A stretch of 64,000 nt of DNA from Algoriphagus ratkowskyi (GTDB lineage: Bacteria; Bacteroidota; Bacteroidia; Cytophagales; Cyclobacteriaceae): the NCBI RefSeq assembly GCF_002150505.1, contig NZ_MSSV01000011.1, forward strand, positions 124,001-188,000. The letters are read 5' to 3'. The notes under the pieces were generated by a model, which did no database searches, was not told where the DNA came from, and saw nothing but the letters and a program-made list of their open reading frames with translations. Position 1 is the first letter of the stretch, and each line of letters opens with the position of its first letter. Positions 7,285 through 15,192 of the stretch are shown piece after piece. Position numbers and translations under genes: made by a program.

Positions 7285-10200
7285 ATGCAAATCACTAAAA
7301 TATCAATACAACGGTCCACCATGGTGGTCGTATTGTTTACCGTATTGACCTTGCTGGGGATCTTTTCCTACACGCAGTTGTCCTACGAGCTTTTGCCAAA
7401 AATGGAAACCAATGTGGTAACCATTTCTACGATCTATCCAGGTGCAGCACCTTCAGAGGTGGAAACTTCTGTGACTAAGAAAATCGAAGACGCCGTCGCT
7501 TCTTTGGAAGGGATCAAATCGATGAATTCAATTTCTCAAGAAAGTGTATCGATCATTACGATCGAGCTAAATGCTGGAGAAGATGTGGATTATGCTATGC
7601 AAGATGCACAACGAAAATTGAATGCGATTTTGGGAGATCTTCCTGAAGATGCAGATCCACCAAGTTTAGGCAAGTTCGATTTGGATGATTTGCCGATCAT
7701 GCAATTGGCGGTTTATTCAGATTTGAATCCTTCCGAGTTTTATGATTTGCTGAAAAATAAGATTCAGCCATCACTAGCTCAGATCAAAGGTGTGGCGCAA
7801 GTGAATATGCTGGGCGGTACCGAGCGTGAAATCAAAGTAAACCTGGATAGGAACAAGCTGGATGCATACGGGATTTCTCCGATCGCTGTAGCTCAGACAA
7901 TCAATGCAAGTAATCTTGATTTTCCTACAGGAAGATTGAAAGATAATGAAGGCCAGGTTTTGATTCGTCTTGCAGGAAAGTTTCAGACTATTCAGGATAT
8001 AGAAAACCTCGTGATTGCCTATCGTACAGATGAGTCACCGATCCAGTTGAAAGAAGTTGCTGAGGTGGAAGATTCCTACAAAGACGATGATATACTTACA
8101 AGACTTAATGGTAAATCAGCTATTGGTCTGACCATACAAAAGCAGTCTGATGCCAATGCGGTGGAAGTTTCTGAGGTTTTGGTTAACGAGCTTCAAATTT
8201 TAGAGCAGACCTATTCTGCAGAAGGAATTTCTTTCCAGATATCTCAAAATACTTCAGAGTTTACCTTAGAGGCAGCGAATCACGTGATTACAGATTTGAT
8301 TATTGCGATTGTTTTGGTGGCTTTGATTATGCTATTATTCCTACACAGTATTCGAAATGCAGTCATCGTAATGGTGGCAGTTCCGGCATCTATTGTAGCA
8401 ACATTCACGGTGATGTTCTTGGCAGGCTTTACGCTGAACTTGATGTCATTGCTGGCCCTTTCACTTGTCGTAGGTATTCTAGTCGATGATGCGATTGTGG
8501 TAATTGAAAATATTTATCGTCACCTAGAGATGGGTAAAACCATTGCTCAGGCATCTTATGATGGTGTTCGAGAAATTGGTGCTACGGTAGTTTCGATCAC
8601 CTTAGTTATAGTAGTAGTATTCGTGCCACTTGCGATGACAGGAGGGTTGATTGGAGGTATTTTGGCACAGTTTAGTATTACAGTGGCTACGGCCACGCTT
8701 ATCAGTTTGCTTGTAGCATTTACTTTGATTCCGCTACTAACATCGCGATTTTCCAAGTTGGAGCATTTGGATAAGAATTCTTTCTTTGGAAAAATTGTCT
8801 ATGGCTTTGAAGCTGGTCTTGACGCTTTCGTGGATTGGATGCTGGACATCCTGAGATGGGGATTTGCGCATAAAGCAGCATTACTGGGATTGACTGTACT
8901 GCTCTTTATATCTTCTTTCTTTTTGGTGATCAAAGGTTTTATTGGATCTGAGTTTGTTTCCGAAGGAGACAGAGGAGAATTCTTGCTAAGGCTAGAACTT
9001 CCAAAAGATGCAACGCTAGAGCAGACCAACTTTAAGACGCGTGAAGTTGAAGATTACCTAAGAACACTACCTGAGGTCACGGAAGTATTCACTACCGTAG
9101 GTGTGGCGAGTGGCCAGTTTACTGGTTCTCAATCGTCTCCATTTACTTCTGAGATTTTGGTGAAATTGGTGGGTCCAGAATTCAGATCTTTGTCTGGTCC
9201 CGATTATGCAAGAAATCTAGAGAATTATCTAGAAGAAAATATCACAGGAGCAGAATATACAGGCGTTCCTATTTCGATCATGGGTACTGCAAATGATGCA
9301 CCAATTCAGGTGATCGTTTCTGGTCCAGATAAGGATTCTATTCGAATTGTTTCAGAGAAAATAGAGGCGATACTAGTGGGTTTGAAAGGCACACGTAAAA
9401 TACAGAGTTCTTTGGAAGAAGGTAATCCAGAAATCCGAGTAGAGGTTGATCGATACAAAATGAATGAGCTTGGACTCTCCATGGATATGGTCGGTGGGAC
9501 GTTACAGGTAGCTTTCAACGGAAATGATGATTCTAAATACACTGATGGTGACTACGAATATGACATTCTCGTGAAGCTGAATGAGTTCGACCGTAAGTCA
9601 ATCTCTGATGTGCAAAACCTAACTTTCCTCAATAGAAATGGAAAATTGGTGAAGTTGGAGCAGTTTGCTAGCGTGAACCAGTCTGAAGGGGCAACCAAGT
9701 TGGAGCGGAGAGATAGAGTTTCTTCTGCAAAAATTACTGCACAAGTTGCCGGTGTGCCTTCTGGTACTGTAGGTGCTGAATTGACCGCCGCCATAGATGC
9801 GATGGATCTTCCTCAGCAGGTACAGATCAACTACGATGGGGATATGAAAAATCAAGCTGAAGGTTTCGGGTCCTTGGGGCTTGCGCTAATGGCATCGATC
9901 ATTTTGATTTACCTAATCATGGTAGCTCTATATGATTCATATGTGTATCCATTGGTTGTAATGTTCTCACTTCCTATGGCATTGATAGGAGCTTTGTTGG
10001 CTTTGGCATTGACCAAAGGCACACTAAGTATTTTCTCTATCATGGGTCTGATTATGCTGATGGGATTGGTAGCTAAGAATGCGATCCTTCTCGTCGATTT
10101 CACAAATCAGCTGAAAGAAGAAGGAGTAGAAGTGAAAGCTGCACTTGAGAAAGCCGTGAAAATCCGATTCCGTCCAATTTTGATGACTACCATTGCGATG

Positions 10201-10443
10201 GTAATCGGTATGATGCCAATTGCTTTGGCTACGGGTGCCGGTGCTGAATGGAAAAACAGCTTGGCATGGGTGATCATCGGTGGATTGCTTTCTTCCATGT
10301 TCCTGACCTTGATCGTTGTCCCTGTGATTTACTATCTATTTGACAGATTTATGATGAAAATAGGCAAAGGGGAGAAGAAGCATATAGAACTAGAGGATAC
10401 TAATGTGGAGGATTTTGAATCTGAAGCAGCCGCGTACGTCTAG
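7285..10443 (+). CDS. RND-family efflux permease (AcrB/MexB-like, HAE1 type)
   Basis: 1052 residues, the normal size. Features of the fold: N-terminal helix followed by the porter domain (SYELLPKMETNVVTIST, YPGAAPSEVETSVTKKIE), the TM4 signature GILVDDAIVVIENIYRH with the two proton-relay aspartates, a second half beginning near residue 530, and the matching TM10-11 region IMGLIMLMGLVAKNAILLVD. The permease takes up hydrophobic or amphiphilic compounds and drives their export with the proton gradient. The Asp pair argues for a HAE1-type pump; the heavy-metal CusA class is less likely, though the CxxC AraC-type regulator nearby leaves some doubt. Last gene of the operon, with a terminator-like hairpin 56 nt after the stop. 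Confidence 0.96.
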   Translation: MQITKISIQRSTMVVVLFTVLTLLGIFSYTQLSYELLPKMETNVVTISTIYPGAAPSEVETSVTKKIEDAVASLEGIKSMNSISQESVSIITIELNAGEDVDYAMQDAQRKLNAILGDLPEDADPPSLGKFDLDDLPIMQLAVYSDLNPSEFYDLLKNKIQPSLAQIKGVAQVNMLGGTEREIKVNLDRNKLDAYGISPIAVAQTINASNLDFPTGRLKDNEGQVLIRLAGKFQTIQDIENLVIAYRTDESPIQLKEVAEVEDSYKDDDILTRLNGKSAIGLTIQKQSDANAVEVSEVLVNELQILEQTYSAEGISFQISQNTSEFTLEAANHVITDLIIAIVLVALIMLLFLHSIRNAVIVMVAVPASIVATFTVMFLAGFTLNLMSLLALSLVVGILVDDAIVVIENIYRHLEMGKTIAQASYDGVREIGATVVSITLVIVVVFVPLAMTGGLIGGILAQFSITVATATLISLLVAFTLIPLLTSRFSKLEHLDKNSFFGKIVYGFEAGLDAFVDWMLDILRWGFAHKAALLGLTVLLFISSFFLVIKGFIGSEFVSEGDRGEFLLRLELPKDATLEQTNFKTREVEDYLRTLPEVTEVFTTVGVASGQFTGSQSSPFTSEILVKLVGPEFRSLSGPDYARNLENYLEENITGAEYTGVPISIMGTANDAPIQVIVSGPDKDSIRIVSEKIEAILVGLKGTRKIQSSLEEGNPEIRVEVDRYKMNELGLSMDMVGGTLQVAFNGNDDSKYTDGDYEYDILVKLNEFDRKSISDVQNLTFLNRNGKLVKLEQFASVNQSEGATKLERRDRVSSAKITAQVAGVPSGTVGAELTAAIDAMDLPQQVQINYDGDMKNQAEGFGSLGLALMASIILIYLIMVALYDSYVYPLVVMFSLPMALIGALLALALTKGTLSIFSIMGLIMLMGLVAKNAILLVDFTNQLKEEGVEVKAALEKAVKIRFRPILMTTIAMVIGMMPIALATGAGAEWKNSLAWVIIGGLLSSMFLTLIVVPVIYYLFDRFMMKIGKGEKKHIELEDTNVEDFESEAAAYV

Positions 10444-10498
10444 GTGAAAAAAAATGCGACTGAAGACTGGAGACGGGTGTCCGAAGTAACCTCAATAC

Positions 10499-10520
10499 TA
10501 GGTTTTTGCAAACCTATTTT
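10499..10520 (+). terminator. Terminator after the RND operon
   Basis: TAGGTTT (10499-10505), loop TTGC, AAACCTA (10510-10516), then TTTTG. A 7-bp hairpin with a short U-tract 56 nt after the permease stop. Confidence 0.55.
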
Positions 10521-10571
10521 GCTTCTCATTATTTAGTAGAAGAGAGAAAAAATTGAAAATGATAAAAAAAC

Positions 10572-10606
10572 AACCCTTGCTAGTCTGCAAGATTAGCAAG
10601 GGTTTT
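10572..10606 (+). terminator. Second hairpin/terminator just upstream of the ACP-like gene
   Basis: AACCCTTGCTA (10572-10582) pairs perfectly with TAGCAAGGGTT (10594-10604) over 11 bp, followed by TTTT. It lies 16 nt before the ATG of the next gene, so it could either be the final terminator of the pump operon or a leader hairpin controlling the small gene. It also shows that the open frame before 10622 is not coding. Confidence 0.6.
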
Positions 10607-10621
10607 AAAATCTATAATCAC

Positions 10622-10852
10622 ATGAAAAACATTACTGATTTACGGAAAATCTCTAAAGTCTTCCAACAATATGGAATTGACATTTCAGGAAAAGAAAAAT
10701 ACGCTTCGTTCGAGAAGGATCTCAGGATGGACAAAGTTTTTGTTTCAGGTTTGATTTTCGAGTTGGAATACGAGCTCCACCGAGAATTGGAAGATGATAA
10801 AATTGCTGGTATAACAGCTCCAGCACAAGTTATAGAGTTGTTGATGAGTTAA
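10622..10852 (+). CDS. Acyl-carrier-protein-like protein lacking the phosphopantetheine serine
   Basis: 76 residues from the ATG at 10622, the usual ACP length. The frame opens earlier, at 10553, but that part covers a perfect hairpin and is rejected. The C-terminal two-thirds align by eye with ACP helices II-IV: FEKDLRMDKVFVSGLIFELE corresponds to the ACP pattern FxxDLGxDSLDxVELVMxLE, but the DSL motif reads DKV, so Lys replaces the serine that carries 4'-phosphopantetheine. The end ITAPAQVIELLMS matches the ACP helix IV position. It therefore cannot carry an acyl chain in the normal way and might act as a structural or regulatory partner; that is inference. No fatty-acid or polyketide genes are adjacent. 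Homology is moderately sure from pattern and length. Confidence 0.7.
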   Translation: MKNITDLRKISKVFQQYGIDISGKEKYASFEKDLRMDKVFVSGLIFELEYELHRELEDDKIAGITAPAQVIELLMS

Positions 10853-10863
10853 TTGACAACATT

Positions 10864-10892
10864 GTAGAGGCGAAAAATCTTTAGCCCCCTAC
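10864..10892. repeat. Small palindromic repeat, copy 1 (left of the array)
   Basis: Sequence starts GTAGAGGCGAAA, then AATC, then TTTAGCCCCCTAC: an imperfect hairpin 12 nt after the ACP-like stop. It shares nearly all bases with the perfect copy at 12252-12279, so the two flank the tandem array. REP-like element by appearance. Confidence 0.65.
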
Positions 10893-10898
10893 GATCGA

Positions 10899-10932
10899 AA
10901 AGAGTCCCACATGTTCGGGACTCTTTTTTTTT
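10899..10932 (+). terminator. Terminator of the ACP-like gene
   Basis: AAAGAGTCCC (10899-10908), 8-nt loop, GGGACTCTTT (10917-10926) followed by more T: a classic intrinsic terminator 47 nt after the stop. Confidence 0.85.
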
Positions 10933-10953
10933 AGAAAAATGTAGGACAAGACT

Positions 10954-11193
10954 GTCAGTTCAACCCTTTCAGGGTTGTCGTTTCCAATCTTCATATCACT
11001 GTCCACGGGTTGCACCCGCGGCTATTGAAAGGTTCGACCAGTTCCTGGTCATGATTTTTGTTAATAATAGGTTGGAGATTTTGTAAAACTTTTATGATCC
11101 TGAAGGGATCAAACTTCTGAATAACCATGGGTGCAATCCATGGTTTGAACGATGGCGATTGATCTCACCGACATTGAAGGTGGTCGAACATAG
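10954..11193. repeat. Array unit 1
   Basis: 240 bp. Hairpins at 10961-10977, 11003-11021, 11036-11050 (left arm), then the core 11051-11094, then 11095-11111, 11125-11143 and a weaker one near 11169-11186 (right arm). The 11125 hairpin has a G-T wobble where other units have G-C. Confidence 0.9.
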
Positions 11194-11432
11194 GTCAGTT
11201 CAACCCTTTCAGGGTTGTCGTTTTCTATCTTCATATCATTGTCCACGGGTTTCACCCGTGGCTATTGAAAAGTTCGACCAGTTCCTTGTCATGATTTTTG
11301 TTAATAATAGGTTGGAGATTTTGTAAAACTTTTATGATCCTGAAGGGATCAAACTTCTGAATAGCCATGGGTGCAACCCATGGTTTGAACGATAACGATT
11401 GTTCCCACGACCCTGAAGGTGGTCGAACATAT
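11194..11432. repeat. Array unit 2
   Basis: 239 bp. Here the second hairpin is perfect (CCACGGGTTTCACCCGTGG) where other units carry an A-C mismatch, while the third is weakened (CCTTGTC instead of CCTGGTC). The core is identical to unit 1. Confidence 0.9.
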
Positions 11433-11673
11433 GTCAGTTCAACCCCTTCAGGGTTGTCGTTTTTGATCTATATATCACTGTCCACGGGTTTCACCCGCGG
11501 CTATTGAAAAGTTCGACCAGTTCCTGGTCATGATTTTTGTTAATAATAGGTTGGAGATTTTGTAAAACTTTTATGATCCTGAAGGGATCAAACTTCTGAA
11601 TAACCATGGGTGCAACCCATGGTTTGCAATGATGACGATTGATCCCACGGACTCTGAAGGTGGTCGAACATAT
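11433..11673. repeat. Array unit 3
   Basis: 241 bp. First hairpin reads CAACCCCTTCAGGGTTG. Core identical to the other units; one extra base in the right arm after the fifth hairpin. Confidence 0.9.
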
Positions 11674-11913
11674 GTCAGTTCAACCCCTTCAGGGTTGTCG
11701 TTTCTGATCTATATATCACTGTCCACGGGTTTCACCCGCGGCTATTGAAAAGTTCGACCAGTTCCTGGTCATGATTTTTGTTAATAATAGGTTGGAGATT
11801 TTGTAAAACTTTTATGATCCTGAAGGGATCAAACTTCAGAATAGCCATGGGTGCAACCCATGGTTTGGAACGATAACGATTGATCCCACGACCCTGAAGG
11901 TGGTCGAACATAA
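11674..11913. repeat. Array unit 4
   Basis: 240 bp, very close to unit 3 in the left arm and to unit 2 in the right arm, suggesting recombination between units. Core identical. Confidence 0.9.
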
Positions 11914-12129
11914 GTCAGTTCAACCCTTCATATCACTATCCACGGGTTGCACCCGCGGCTATTGAAAGGTTCGACCAGTTCCTGGTCATGATTTTTGTTA
12001 ATAATAGGTTGGAGATTTTGTAAAACTTTTATGATCCTGAAAGGATCAAACTTCTGAATAGCCATGGGTGCAACCCATGGTTTCAAAACAACGACAAATG
12101 TCCCACGACCCTGAAGGGGTCGAACATAT
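11914..12129. repeat. Array unit 5 (shortened)
   Basis: 216 bp; about 22 bases are missing so the first hairpin is destroyed (CAACCCTTCATATCAC). The fourth hairpin is perfect here (TGATCCTGAAAGGATCA) where other units have a G-T pair, and the last hairpin lacks the extra T (CGACCCTGAAGGGGTCG). Core identical. Confidence 0.9.
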
Positions 12130-12158
12130 GTCAGTTCAACACCTTCAGGGTTGCAACT
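12130..12158. repeat. Array unit 6 (stub)
   Basis: Only the first hairpin region remains (GTCAGTTCAACACC then TTCAGGGTTGCAAC). Homology to the units ends here, marking the right border of the array. Confidence 0.8.
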
Positions 12159-12200
12159 CATTGCACCAATCAAGATGATGATGCCTGATAGAATACATAC

Positions 12201-12235
12201 AAAAAAAATGACTGATCGGATGACCAGCCATTTTT
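12201..12235 (-). terminator. Terminator of the S9 peptidase gene
   Basis: On the minus strand, AAAATGGCTGGTC pairs with GATCAGTCATTTT (13 bp, two G-T pairs, loop ATCC) and is followed by a T-run. It lies 46 nt downstream of the peptidase stop. Confidence 0.8.
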
Positions 12236-12251
12236 ACATTTATGGATAAGC

Positions 12252-12279
12252 GTAGTGGCGAAAAATCTTTCGCCACTAC
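12252..12279. repeat. Small palindromic repeat, copy 2 (right of the array)
   Basis: GTAGTGGCGAAA, loop AATC, TTTCGCCACTAC: a perfect 12-bp hairpin that directly abuts the stop codon of the S9 peptidase gene. Same family as 10864-10892. No T-run adjoins it on either strand, so it is not a standard terminator. Confidence 0.75.
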
Positions 12280-12280
12280 A

Positions 12281-14650
12281 TTATTCTTCTATCAAAGTCT
12301 GATTAAACAACTTCAGAATACGCTTGTATTCATCTGTCCAAGAGCTGGGCTCTACGAATCCGTGGTCTTCTACTGGGTAGATCGCCATTTCCCAGTTATC
12401 TTTTCCTAACTCTATAAATCGCTGTGAAAGTCTCACCACGTCTTGAAAGTGAACGTTCACATCGACCATACCATGGGCCATCAGTAAGTGTCCTTCAAGG
12501 CCTTCGGCAAAGTAAATAGGAGAGGATCGACGGTAGGCTATTGGATCTTCTTCTGGAGTATTCAAAATATTGGCAGTGTAACCGTGATTGTAATGAGCCC
12601 AATCAGTTACTGAACGAAGAGCCGCACCTGACTTGAAGGTTTCTGGGTTATTGAAAAGTGCCATCAAAGTAATGAAACCACCGTAGCTACCACCGTACAA
12701 GCCAACTCGCTCAGGATCTACTCCATGATTAGCAACCAAGAATTTTACTCCATCTACTTGATCTGAAAGATCTTTTCCGCCCATATGACGATAGATACCA
12801 GTTCTCCAGTCTCTACCATATCCTGCAGATCCACGGTAATCAATATCCAATACGGTATAGCCCAAATCTGTCAACAAATTATGGAACATGTATTCTCTGA
12901 AGTAACTGCTCCACCATTTGTGGACGTTCTGCAAGTAGCCTGCCCCATGGACGAAAACGACAGCTGCGCCATTACTTTTGGCTGGGTCTGGGGTGTAAAG
13001 TCTGGCCGGGACCTGAGCGCCGTCTTCTGCAGTAAATCGTACTAATTGTGGATCTCTCCAATTATAGGCTTTGAATTCTTCACTTTGACCTGAGGTGAGT
13101 TGCTCGGCTTTGGCACCCACTTTATTCTCTTGGAAGTAAAGCTCAGCAGGCTTGTTACTATATGAGTAAATAATGGCTAATTTTTTCTCATCAGGAGAAA
13201 GGGAAACTTCATTATTGCCTGTCATGGAAGTAAGCTTCTGCATTTTACCTCCCATCAATGGCATCTTGTAGAAATGACGCTCTCCAGGATCAACTTCGGA
13301 AGTAGTCAAGTACCATGATTTTTTGTCTTTTGACATAAATGGACTGAACACCTCATAGTTTCCGGAGGTTAATGGTTTCTTTTTTCCAGTCGTTACATCC
13401 AATAGATAAAGGTGTGAATAGCCACTTTCCTCTGACTGAAAATAGATATGCTTGTTGTCAGGTAACCAGCCTAAAGTTCCTCCAAAAGAAGATCTTCCAA
13501 TGCCAGGTCCAGAAATCCATGCTTCGTCACGTTGACGGTCTAGCGTGTTTAATTTTCCAGTCTCTAACTCTATAGATGCAATCCATCGATCTTTATTATC
13601 TACCGAGCCAATGTTTATAATTGCGTTTTTTCCATCAGGAGAAAAATAAGGGCTGGAAAACATCACATCTCTTTCCTTTTCTTCCCAAGTTTTATCAGGG
13701 TAGTCCTTTACATAATCAGGAAGATCTTTGATGCCAGTCAACTCAGACGCGCTGATGAAATAAACTGTATCCCGTTGTAAATCATAAATCCCGACCTCGG
13801 TTTTTGTAGGTTCATTACCCACCTTAGATCTAGTTTTTAGATCGGTAGTAAATCCAGATGCGTCCACATAGTCAGGAACGATTGTATTTTTATTGCTGGA
13901 AGAAGTATAAAGAGTGAAGGTTGCGAATTTACCGTCAGGAGATATTTGCAGATTCACGGGGCTTTTTCCTTCTGTATAATAGGTGAATTCCTCCTCTGCT
14001 GATTCACGATATGCTTCGCGATAATCACTACGCATTTTGCCATTTTCTTTGCGCTCATTTACCACGCTGAGAAGCTCTAAATTCTCAGTTTCCAGCCAGT
14101 TCACTTTTTCATCGTCCTTTTTAGATTTTTCTTTTGGCTTTGTTTCTGTGGAGATATTGGTAGCTTTTCGAAATGCTTTAGTAGTTCTATTTACAACATA
14201 AACATTACCCTTAGATACGAAAGAAATTTCTTGCTCATTAGCCATGAACTTCGGCTCATTGAAGTTCTCCGGCCATTCCATAAGTACAGAGGAAGTGTTG
14301 GAAGACATGTCCTCAAGCATTAGTTTTTTGTCCACTTGATAAAGACGCAGTGACTTATCAGCATTGAATTCTTCTGAACTGCGTTCGTTTTCTTTCATTT
14401 CTTTCCAGCCAACTTTAGAAATAACTCCTTTTTGTGCCAAGGCTAATTTATATAATGAGTCAGCTGGATCCTTGTCACGATTGTATCTGAAGTAAATCGA
14501 TTGTGAATTATCACTCCAAGATGCTGAAGAGGGGAAAGTTCCCATCCACATCGGATCTCGCATGATGTAATCCACGCTTAAAGTTGATTGCGCCTGAGCT
14601 TGCAAAAGGACAAGGCATAGCAAAGGCAAAAACAATAATTTTCGCTGCAT
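12281..14650 (-). CDS. S9-family exported peptidase (prolyl oligopeptidase / DPP-like)
   Basis: 789 residues with an N-terminal signal peptide (KLLFLPLLCLVLLQAQAQS). The middle is a beta-propeller with DPP-IV/PD40-like repeats (SPDGKFATFTLY, FSPDGKNAIINIG, LPDNKHIYFQSEE). The C-terminal alpha/beta hydrolase has the nucleophile in GLYGGSYGGF (Ser655), Asp730 in GMVDVNVH and His763 in VEDHGF, so the triad is complete. It would cleave peptides, often after proline, in the periplasm. It is convergent with the ACP-like gene across the repeat array, and the Hpt gene lies upstream on the same strand (27 nt gap). Full length. Confidence 0.95.
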   Translation of the reverse strand: MQRKLLFLPLLCLVLLQAQAQSTLSVDYIMRDPMWMGTFPSSASWSDNSQSIYFRYNRDKDPADSLYKLALAQKGVISKVGWKEMKENERSSEEFNADKSLRLYQVDKKLMLEDMSSNTSSVLMEWPENFNEPKFMANEQEISFVSKGNVYVVNRTTKAFRKATNISTETKPKEKSKKDDEKVNWLETENLELLSVVNERKENGKMRSDYREAYRESAEEEFTYYTEGKSPVNLQISPDGKFATFTLYTSSSNKNTIVPDYVDASGFTTDLKTRSKVGNEPTKTEVGIYDLQRDTVYFISASELTGIKDLPDYVKDYPDKTWEEKERDVMFSSPYFSPDGKNAIINIGSVDNKDRWIASIELETGKLNTLDRQRDEAWISGPGIGRSSFGGTLGWLPDNKHIYFQSEESGYSHLYLLDVTTGKKKPLTSGNYEVFSPFMSKDKKSWYLTTSEVDPGERHFYKMPLMGGKMQKLTSMTGNNEVSLSPDEKKLAIIYSYSNKPAELYFQENKVGAKAEQLTSGQSEEFKAYNWRDPQLVRFTAEDGAQVPARLYTPDPAKSNGAAVVFVHGAGYLQNVHKWWSSYFREYMFHNLLTDLGYTVLDIDYRGSAGYGRDWRTGIYRHMGGKDLSDQVDGVKFLVANHGVDPERVGLYGGSYGGFITLMALFNNPETFKSGAALRSVTDWAHYNHGYTANILNTPEEDPIAYRRSSPIYFAEGLEGHLLMAHGMVDVNVHFQDVVRLSQRFIELGKDNWEMAIYPVEDHGFVEPSSWTDEYKRILKLFNQTLIEE

Positions 14651-14677
14651 ATTCTTATGGGTTGGTTTATTCTGTAT

Positions 14678-15013
14678 TTAATTAAGAGTTTCAAGAAACT
14701 GATTGAGCTCAGTTTCGATATTTACAAGGTGAGTCTGTAGTTTTTCATTTAATCTTGTGAAGTCTTCCACATTGCGCTCCATTTCTTCTAAAATCTTTCG
14801 TGTTTTTAACGCTCCTATGTAACTCATACTAGGTTTTGATTTGTGACAGCGTTTCTTAATGGAAGTGAAATCATCTTGCTGATGGAAAGTTTCCAGTTCC
14901 TTCAAATCTTTTACGTTGGTTGCTAGAATTATTTGAATCATCTCTTTTATCATCTCAGGATCATCATCGCCGAAATACTGATAAATCGATTGCTCACTTA
15001 TATATTGATTCAT
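14678..15013 (-). CDS. Hpt (histidine phosphotransfer) domain protein
   Basis: 111 residues from the ATG at 15013; the frame is open further upstream but those residues do not look like a domain and 15013 is preferred. The core holds FGDDDPEMIKEMIQIIL and the phospho-acceptor region KKRCHKSKPSMSYIG, where His aligns with the phosphorylated histidine of Hpt domains. Four-helix bundle proteins of this kind pass phosphate between receiver domains in phosphorelays. No kinase or regulator is adjacent; the stand-alone receiver at 56.2-56.6 kb is a distant possible partner only. Confidence 0.85.
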   Translation of the reverse strand: MNQYISEQSIYQYFGDDDPEMIKEMIQIILATNVKDLKELETFHQQDDFTSIKKRCHKSKPSMSYIGALKTRKILEEMERNVEDFTRLNEKLQTHLVNIETELNQFLETLN

Positions 15014-15192
15014 GTATGGGGTAAATGTCGGTAAGTTGTAAAAGTGGATTTGGTCTATCTTCCTAAAATTAAGCACAATTTCCAAAAAGTATAATTTTAG
15101 GACAAGGTCTTTCAATATTTCATTAACAATGGCCACAGATCTCCTATGATTGGTTAATTTTGCATGTGATAAAATCAGAAAATTAGTACGGA

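Larger units (their letters stand above)
10954..12158. repeat. Tandem array of five ~240-bp palindrome-rich units plus a partial sixth (BIME-like)
   Basis: Units start with GTCAGTTCAACCC at 10954, 11194, 11433, 11674 and 11914, and a stub at 12130. Lengths are 240, 239, 241, 240 and 216 bp. Each unit carries six short hairpins, for example CAACCCTTTCAGGGTTG, CCACGGGTTTCACCCGTGG, GACCAGTTCCTGGTC, TGATCCTGAAGGGATCA and CCATGGGTGCAACCCATGG, mostly with 3-nt loops. The three hairpins of the right arm, read on the other strand, repeat the series of the left arm, so each unit is two inverted copies around a 44-nt AT-rich core (atgatttttgttaataatag...). No credible gene lies inside. The array sits between the 3' ends of two convergent genes. 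The layout resembles E. coli BIMEs (paired inverted REPs in tandem) in form, not in sequence; no REP-associated tyrosine transposase is in the window. Confidence 0.93.

Noticed and set aside
8556..10298. Several minus-strand open frames within the RND permease gene
   Set aside because: They are shadows of the permease frame with no domain-like sequence.
10553..10621. N-terminal extension of the ACP-like protein
   Set aside because: It covers a perfect 11-bp hairpin with a T-run; the ATG at 10622 gives the normal ACP length.
10954..12158. CRISPR array
   Set aside because: Units are ~240 bp and nearly identical along their whole length, with no unique spacers and no cas genes.
11928..12173. 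81-residue minus-strand open frame inside the repeat array
   Set aside because: It runs through the hairpins of unit 5 and repeats in part in the other units; composition follows the palindromes, not a protein.
12252..12279. Intrinsic terminator of the S9 peptidase
   Set aside because: Strong hairpin but no T-run on either side; a proper terminator lies just beyond at 12201-12235.
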